Part shown: piece by piece, positions 60,757 through 64,000 of the stretch
How the letters are laid out: each line of letters opens with the position of its first letter
Position numbering within the stretch: the first letter of the stretch is position 1
Source: an uncultured Pontibacter sp.
GTDB lineage: Bacteria > Bacteroidota > Bacteroidia > Cytophagales > Hymenobacteraceae
NCBI RefSeq assembly: GCF_947495565.1
Contig: NZ_CANLZM010000007.1
Coordinates: 124,001 to 188,000 of the forward strand
Length of the DNA: 64,000 nt
Direction of reading: 5' to 3'
Translations under genes and position numbers: made by a program
The notes under the pieces: model-generated
The model's input: the letters and a program-made list of their open reading frames with translations, nothing else
The model's database searches: none
What the model was told of the DNA's origin: nothing

Positions 60757-61271
60757 AAAAACTTTTTTACGTAGTGGCAGGCATTGCCATTGTTCTGCTG
60801 GTGTTTTATACTTACCTGGGAGGTTTTACAGCCCCGAACGTCACGCTTGCTACTTCCCAAACCATGTATGTAGCCGGCCAGCCTTTTGAAGGATCTGTGG
60901 AGGACGAGGCCATGGGACAGGCTTTCCAGCGTGTATCGCAGGTGCTGCAGGAGCAGGAGCTGCAAGGGCATCCCGGCAACATCTATTACAACGACCCTGA
61001 TAAGAGCGGCGACAGCATCCGTGCGTTTATCGGCATCATTATTCCGGATTCCGCGGCACAGCTACCCGAGGGTTATACGTTGCGCATGGTGCCGGGCGGC
61101 CGCAAAGTGGTGCGCGCCGAGGCAACCGCAAGTATAGCCCTGCTGCCCAAGAAGCTCTACGCGGCCGTGTTTGAATATGCGCAGGAAGAAGAGCTGAAGC
61201 TGGAAGACTTCTATGTGGAATGGTTTCCGGAGGATGACAAAGGCGTGCTGGAGGTGCCCGTAAAGCAGTAA
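60753..61271 (+). CDS. Membrane-anchored GyrI-like domain protein
   Basis: The ATG overlaps the exporter stop (ATGA), so translation is coupled. The 172 residues have an N-terminal membrane helix (MKKLFYVVAGIAIVLLVFYTYLGGF) and a soluble domain (YVAGQPFEGSVEDEAMGQAFQRVSQVLQEQELQGHPGNIYYND, ADSIRAFIGIII-like DSIRAFIGIIIPD, EATASIALLPKKLYAAVFEYAQ) that fits a GyrI-like small-molecule-binding fold. Coupling to an exporter suggests it senses or binds the exported compound, which is inference. Confidence 0.75.
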   Translation: MKKLFYVVAGIAIVLLVFYTYLGGFTAPNVTLATSQTMYVAGQPFEGSVEDEAMGQAFQRVSQVLQEQELQGHPGNIYYNDPDKSGDSIRAFIGIIIPDSAAQLPEGYTLRMVPGGRKVVRAEATASIALLPKKLYAAVFEYAQEEELKLEDFYVEWFPEDDKGVLEVPVKQ

Positions 61272-61280
61272 CCTATACTT

Positions 61281-61311
61281 GTTGCAAGTATAGATTTATA
61301 CTATATCTTTG
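61281..61311 (+). promoter_or_regulatory. Candidate promoter for the TetR-family gene
   Basis: GTTG at 61281-61284 and TATCTTTG at 61304-61311 have 19 bases between, fitting the -33 and -7 elements. The TTG start is 47 bases further. Confidence 0.55.
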
Positions 61312-61358
61312 GGAAGGAGACAGATGGTTAGCTCCACATAACCACAGCAAAGTATACT

Positions 61359-61970
61359 TTGGGCAAGAAAGCAGAGGCTAAGAAAGAGCTGATTTTAGAG
61401 GCAGCAAAAAACGTGTTCGGCAGGTTAGGCTACAGCAAAGCCACTCTCGACGACATAGCGGCCGCTATTGGCATGAAAAAACCTTCGCTGTACTACTACT
61501 ACAAAAGCAAGGAGCTGCTTTACATCGAGGCGTTCTCGCAGGAGTGGAAGGCCCGCCTCTCGCACATTAAGCAGCTTGCCGAGCACGAGCCAAACCCGCA
61601 CAAGCGTCTGTTGTTATACATCCAGTCCTCGCTGCGCTACTATCAGGAAATAGTGTCGGAGCATACTATCTCCATTAGAGTGCTGATCGAAACGCGTGCC
61701 ATGTTTCAGGAACTGTTCCGAGAGTCCAGGGGTAAAGAGGCAAATTATTACGCCACTGTCATCAAAGAAGGTATCGCGAAAGGCGTTTTTATACCTTGCG
61801 AGGCTGAGCGGGTGGGTTACTCTATGATGGTGGTGAAGGACTTGATCCAGTTCGAGGAGTTTCAGCGGACAGATTTTCACAAGCTGCCTTCCATCGACTT
61901 CGAGAAGATTGAGCGGGATGTGCTGTATACCATCAACCTTATACTTAACGGTATTGAAGTAAGGGCATGA
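61359..61970 (+). CDS. TetR-family transcriptional regulator
   Basis: The 203 residues carry an N-terminal HTH (AKNVFGRLGYSKATLDDIAAAIGMKKPSLYYYYKSKELLYIEAF) and a helical ligand domain. The start is TTG at 61359, within TATACTTTG; there is no earlier in-frame ATG, and the HTH begins at residue 10. Its place between the two exporter halves makes it the likely regulator of one or both. The effector is unknown. Confidence 0.88.
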   Translation: MGKKAEAKKELILEAAKNVFGRLGYSKATLDDIAAAIGMKKPSLYYYYKSKELLYIEAFSQEWKARLSHIKQLAEHEPNPHKRLLLYIQSSLRYYQEIVSEHTISIRVLIETRAMFQELFRESRGKEANYYATVIKEGIAKGVFIPCEAERVGYSMMVVKDLIQFEEFQRTDFHKLPSIDFEKIERDVLYTINLILNGIEVRA

Positions 61971-61974
61971 AAAA

Positions 61975-61995
61975 AGCGGCACCTACTGTGCCGCT
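61975..61995 (-). terminator. Terminator of the HTH gene, with the stop codon in its loop
   Basis: AGCGGCAC-CTACT-GTGCCGCT has 8-base arms. The minus strand continues with a T-run. The stop codon of the minus-strand HTH gene (61983-61985) sits in the loop. Confidence 0.7.
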
Positions 61996-62396
61996 CTCAA
62001 TTCGTCTAGTTTCGCTTTCAGCGCGTCTACGTCTGGTTTATGGCCTTTGGCTACCTCGGCGGCGTCCAGCTCAATCAACATGTTCTTCATCTGCTGCAGG
62101 TAAGCAGCCTTGTCTTTTTTCAGGCATCCCTTATGGTGGCCGTCCTGGCAGTGGCCATCCTCATCCATGGGTTTAAACATGCTGCCCTCACCGTAAATAA
62201 GCCACTGCGGGTTCAGGTCGCTGAAGTTCTTCACAATAGCCACCAGCTCATCCATTACAATGTTGCGCCCGTGAATAATGTTGCTGAGAGTTTCTTCGTC
62301 GCTGCCGGTCATGGATTTCAGGTCTTCCATTTCCAGTTCTTTCAGGTTTGTGTAAAACCTGAACCTTTTACCGATTTGCTGTAAGTCGATGGCCAT
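61983..62396 (-). CDS. HTH protein resembling phage CI-type repressor N-domains, with a His/Cys cluster
   Basis: From the ATG at 62396 (MAIDLQQIGKRFRFYTNLKELEMEDLKSMTG) the protein is 137 residues; the track start adds 23. The helical first half resembles XRE/CI-type HTH domains, and DLNPQWLIYGEGSMF is the usual end motif of such domains. After it comes DGHCQDGHHKGC, a His/Cys cluster that could bind a metal, then an amphipathic C-terminal helix. Target genes are unknown. It converges on the TetR gene. Confidence 0.72.
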   Translation of the reverse strand: MAIDLQQIGKRFRFYTNLKELEMEDLKSMTGSDEETLSNIIHGRNIVMDELVAIVKNFSDLNPQWLIYGEGSMFKPMDEDGHCQDGHHKGCLKKDKAAYLQQMKNMLIELDAAEVAKGHKPDVDALKAKLDELRAAQ

Positions 62397-62543
62397 ATGC
62401 AGTGCGTTTAGTGAGTATAAAAGTGATCGTAAATTTGCTATACGTAAGCATAACAGTTTCCGCACTAAAAAAATCCCACAAGCAGCTTCCAGGAAGTATG
62501 GTGGCTGCTAGAAATGGCCGCTATCGCCCAAAAACCAACAAAT

Positions 62544-64000
62544 TTAAACAGAATCTTCCTGCTGCAACTGCCGCTCGTAGAGCTGTTTGTAAAGGCCGTC
62601 TTGGTTAATTAGCTCCTCATGGCTACCGTGCTGCACAATCTCTCCGTCGTCCAGCACCAGTATGCGGTCAGCCAGTTTCACCGATGATACCCTATGGGAA
62701 ATGATGATGCTGGTGCGGTTCTGCATGATACGGCGCAGACTGTTCAGGATGGCATTTTCGGTCTTGGTGTCTACGGCAGAGAGCGAGTCGTCGAGGATAA
62801 GTATACTTGGCTCCCGCACCAGTGCCCGCGCAATGGACACGCGCTGCTTCTGCCCACCCGACAGCGTAATGCCGCGCTCGCCCAGTTTGGTGTTAAATCC
62901 TTCGGGGAAGCGCTCGATATTCTCATACACGTCGGCATCTTTGGCAGCCTGCACCATCTGCTCCTCAGTTATACTTGGCAAACCAAAACCGATGTTGTTG
63001 CGGATGGAGTCGGAGAATAGGAACACGTCCTGCGGCACGTATCCAATCTGGCTGCGCAGGCTGTCTACGTTATAGTCGCGCACATCTGTGCCGTCAATAA
63101 GTATACGCCCGCCAGTGGCGTCGTACATGCGCGGCAGCAAGTTGGCGATAGTACTTTTGCCTGAGCCGGTGTTGCCGATCACGGCTAGCGTTTCGCCATG
63201 CTTGATGTCAAACGACACGCCCCTGAGTGCATGGATGCCTGTATCAGGGTAAACAAAATCCACATTCTCAAACTGGATGTCGCCTACAATATCTTTCGTA
63301 ATATTTTCACGGGAAACAATGTCGTTCTTAGTGTGCAGGAATTCGTTGATGCGCTCCTGAGAGGCGGCGGCGCGCTGCACCAAACTGGCCGTCCAGCCCA
63401 GGGAGGTAACTGGCCAGGTCAGCATGTTCACGTAAATGATAAACTCGGCAATGTTACCAGTGGTTATACTTCCGTTGATAACCTCCTGCCCACCAATATA
63501 AATCGTGATAATCGTGCTCAGGCCTACCAGGAACAGCACCAGCGGGAAAAACAGCGAATTCACGAAGTTCAGCTCCAGCGATTTGTCCTTGTACGTGTTG
63601 CTGGCCGTGGTAAACTTGCTGTGCGAGTCATCCTCCCGCACAAAGGACTTAAGTACCCGGATGCCGGAGAAAGCCTCCTGCACAAAGGTGTTTATACCCG
63701 AAAGGCTGCGCTGTATCTCATCGGATTTGCGCTGTATAATGTTGTTGACGTAGTAAATGCTGATGGCAAGTATAGGCAGCGGTATCAGCGTGTACATAGT
63801 CAGCTTCACGTTTACCGACAGCATGTACGGGATCACCATCAGGAAAAGTATGACCAGGTTAATGCCGTACATAATGGCTGGGCCGACATACATGCGCACG
63901 CGGCTTACGTCTTCTGAGATGCGGGCCATCAGGTCTCCGGTGTTATTGCGGCGGTAAAAGCTTAGCGGCAGGCTCTGGTAATGCGTATAAATCTCGTTCT
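62544..64000 (-). CDS. ABC exporter half-transporter with degenerate LDD Walker B (partial)
   Basis: The frame continues past the track start at 63929 to the window edge: NEIYTHYQSLPLSFYRRNNTGDLMARISEDVSRVRM is in frame, so the N-terminus lies outside. The visible 485 codons include the last membrane helices and a complete ATPase: Walker A GNTGSGKST, VPQDVFLFSDSI, normal signature LSGGQKQ, Walker B ILILDDSLSAVD and switch His IISHRV. The catalytic Glu is replaced by Asp (LDD), as in the degenerate subunit of heterodimeric exporters. It converges on the HTH gene. Confidence 0.9.
   Translation of the reverse strand, partial: NEIYTHYQSLPLSFYRRNNTGDLMARISEDVSRVRMYVGPAIMYGINLVILFLMVIPYMLSVNVKLTMYTLIPLPILAISIYYVNNIIQRKSDEIQRSLSGINTFVQEAFSGIRVLKSFVREDDSHSKFTTASNTYKDKSLELNFVNSLFFPLVLFLVGLSTIITIYIGGQEVINGSITTGNIAEFIIYVNMLTWPVTSLGWTASLVQRAAASQERINEFLHTKNDIVSRENITKDIVGDIQFENVDFVYPDTGIHALRGVSFDIKHGETLAVIGNTGSGKSTIANLLPRMYDATGGRILIDGTDVRDYNVDSLRSQIGYVPQDVFLFSDSIRNNIGFGLPSITEEQMVQAAKDADVYENIERFPEGFNTKLGERGITLSGGQKQRVSIARALVREPSILILDDSLSAVDTKTENAILNSLRRIMQNRTSIIISHRVSSVKLADRILVLDDGEIVQHGSHEELINQDGLYKQLYERQLQQEDSV

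Noticed and set aside
62544-63929. Exporter starting at the internal ATG 63929
   Set aside because: The frame stays open to the window edge and reads typical exporter sequence (FYRRNNTGDLMARISEDV), so the gene is cut by the window, not truncated.

Overview
The window looks like a chromosomal segment of a Bacteroidota bacterium of the order Cytophagales, most like Hymenobacteraceae (Pontibacter-like). This rests on gene content and order (recF beside a DUF721/DciA gene; coaX-barrel-lptC-CNNM-ppiD; a GT5 N-domain protein beside panC-panD), on lineage-typical families (DUF4293, DUF4476, a PorE-like TPR/PD40/OmpA lipoprotein, two-gene FeS oxidoreductase, bacterial GGGPS), on Bacteroidota-type promoters (TTG or TTTG about 20 nt before TAnnTTTG) and on weak Shine-Dalgarno signals. 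The genus is an inference from recollection, not a search. There is no rRNA, CRISPR array, transposase or prophage. One tRNA (Phe, GAA) is present.

Layout. 1-3.8 kb (mostly minus): the start of a secreted protein, a long intergenic repeat, an acyl-CoA thioesterase, a DUF721 gene and recF, with an AT-rich HARE-HTH/putative PD-(D/E)XK nuclease gene wedged between the last two. 3.9-8.4 kb: pdhA, a TPR membrane protein, ribH, an outer-membrane barrel, a DksA-like protein and scpB. 8.5-20.5 kb: an rRNA pseudouridine synthase with a huge repetitive Arg/Asp/Gly-rich arm, coaX, an outer-membrane protein, lptC, a 57-residue membrane protein missing from the ORF track, a CNNM/CorC-like protein, ppiD, a TPR protein and recJ. 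20.5-34.3 kb: GH25 lysozyme, lptB, a broken four-helix-bundle gene, a GH3-family protein, a TIGR00266 protein, gltX, a YihY/BrkB protein, ridA, a degenerate 3HCDH-like protein, glmS and a lone GT5 N-terminal domain. 34.3-43.4 kb: panC, panD, a flippase-like membrane protein, rfaE2, a YugP-type peptidase, acyl-CoA dehydrogenase, AraC regulator, GGGPS and a DnaJ-TPR protein. 43.6-54.7 kb: tRNA-Phe, the paired FeS oxidoreductase genes, the PorE-like lipoprotein, purM, and a tandem family of three small barrels of which the third is frameshifted. 54.7-64 kb: thiolase, truA, a Cys/Met PLP enzyme, an 800-bp intergenic region full of repeats and hairpins, and two ABC half-exporters flanking a TetR gene and an HTH gene.

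The genes are mostly housekeeping: envelope biogenesis (lptB, lptC, rfaE2, glmS, PpiD, barrels), cofactors (ribH, coaX, panC, panD), replication and repair (recF, DUF721, recJ, scpB) and acyl-CoA metabolism.

The most unusual signals are: (i) a very strong excess of the heptamer AAGTATA/TATACTT across genes, spacers, terminators and even start codons; (ii) the compositionally foreign HARE-nuclease gene next to recF; (iii) two ABC half-exporters whose motif deviations are complementary, predicting a heterodimer with one degenerate ATP site although the genes are convergent and 1.8 kb apart; (iv) an array of five unrelated short hairpins at 58.67-58.83 kb; (v) a diverged, inverted dispersed repeat shared by 0.2-0.45 kb and 58.4-58.6 kb.
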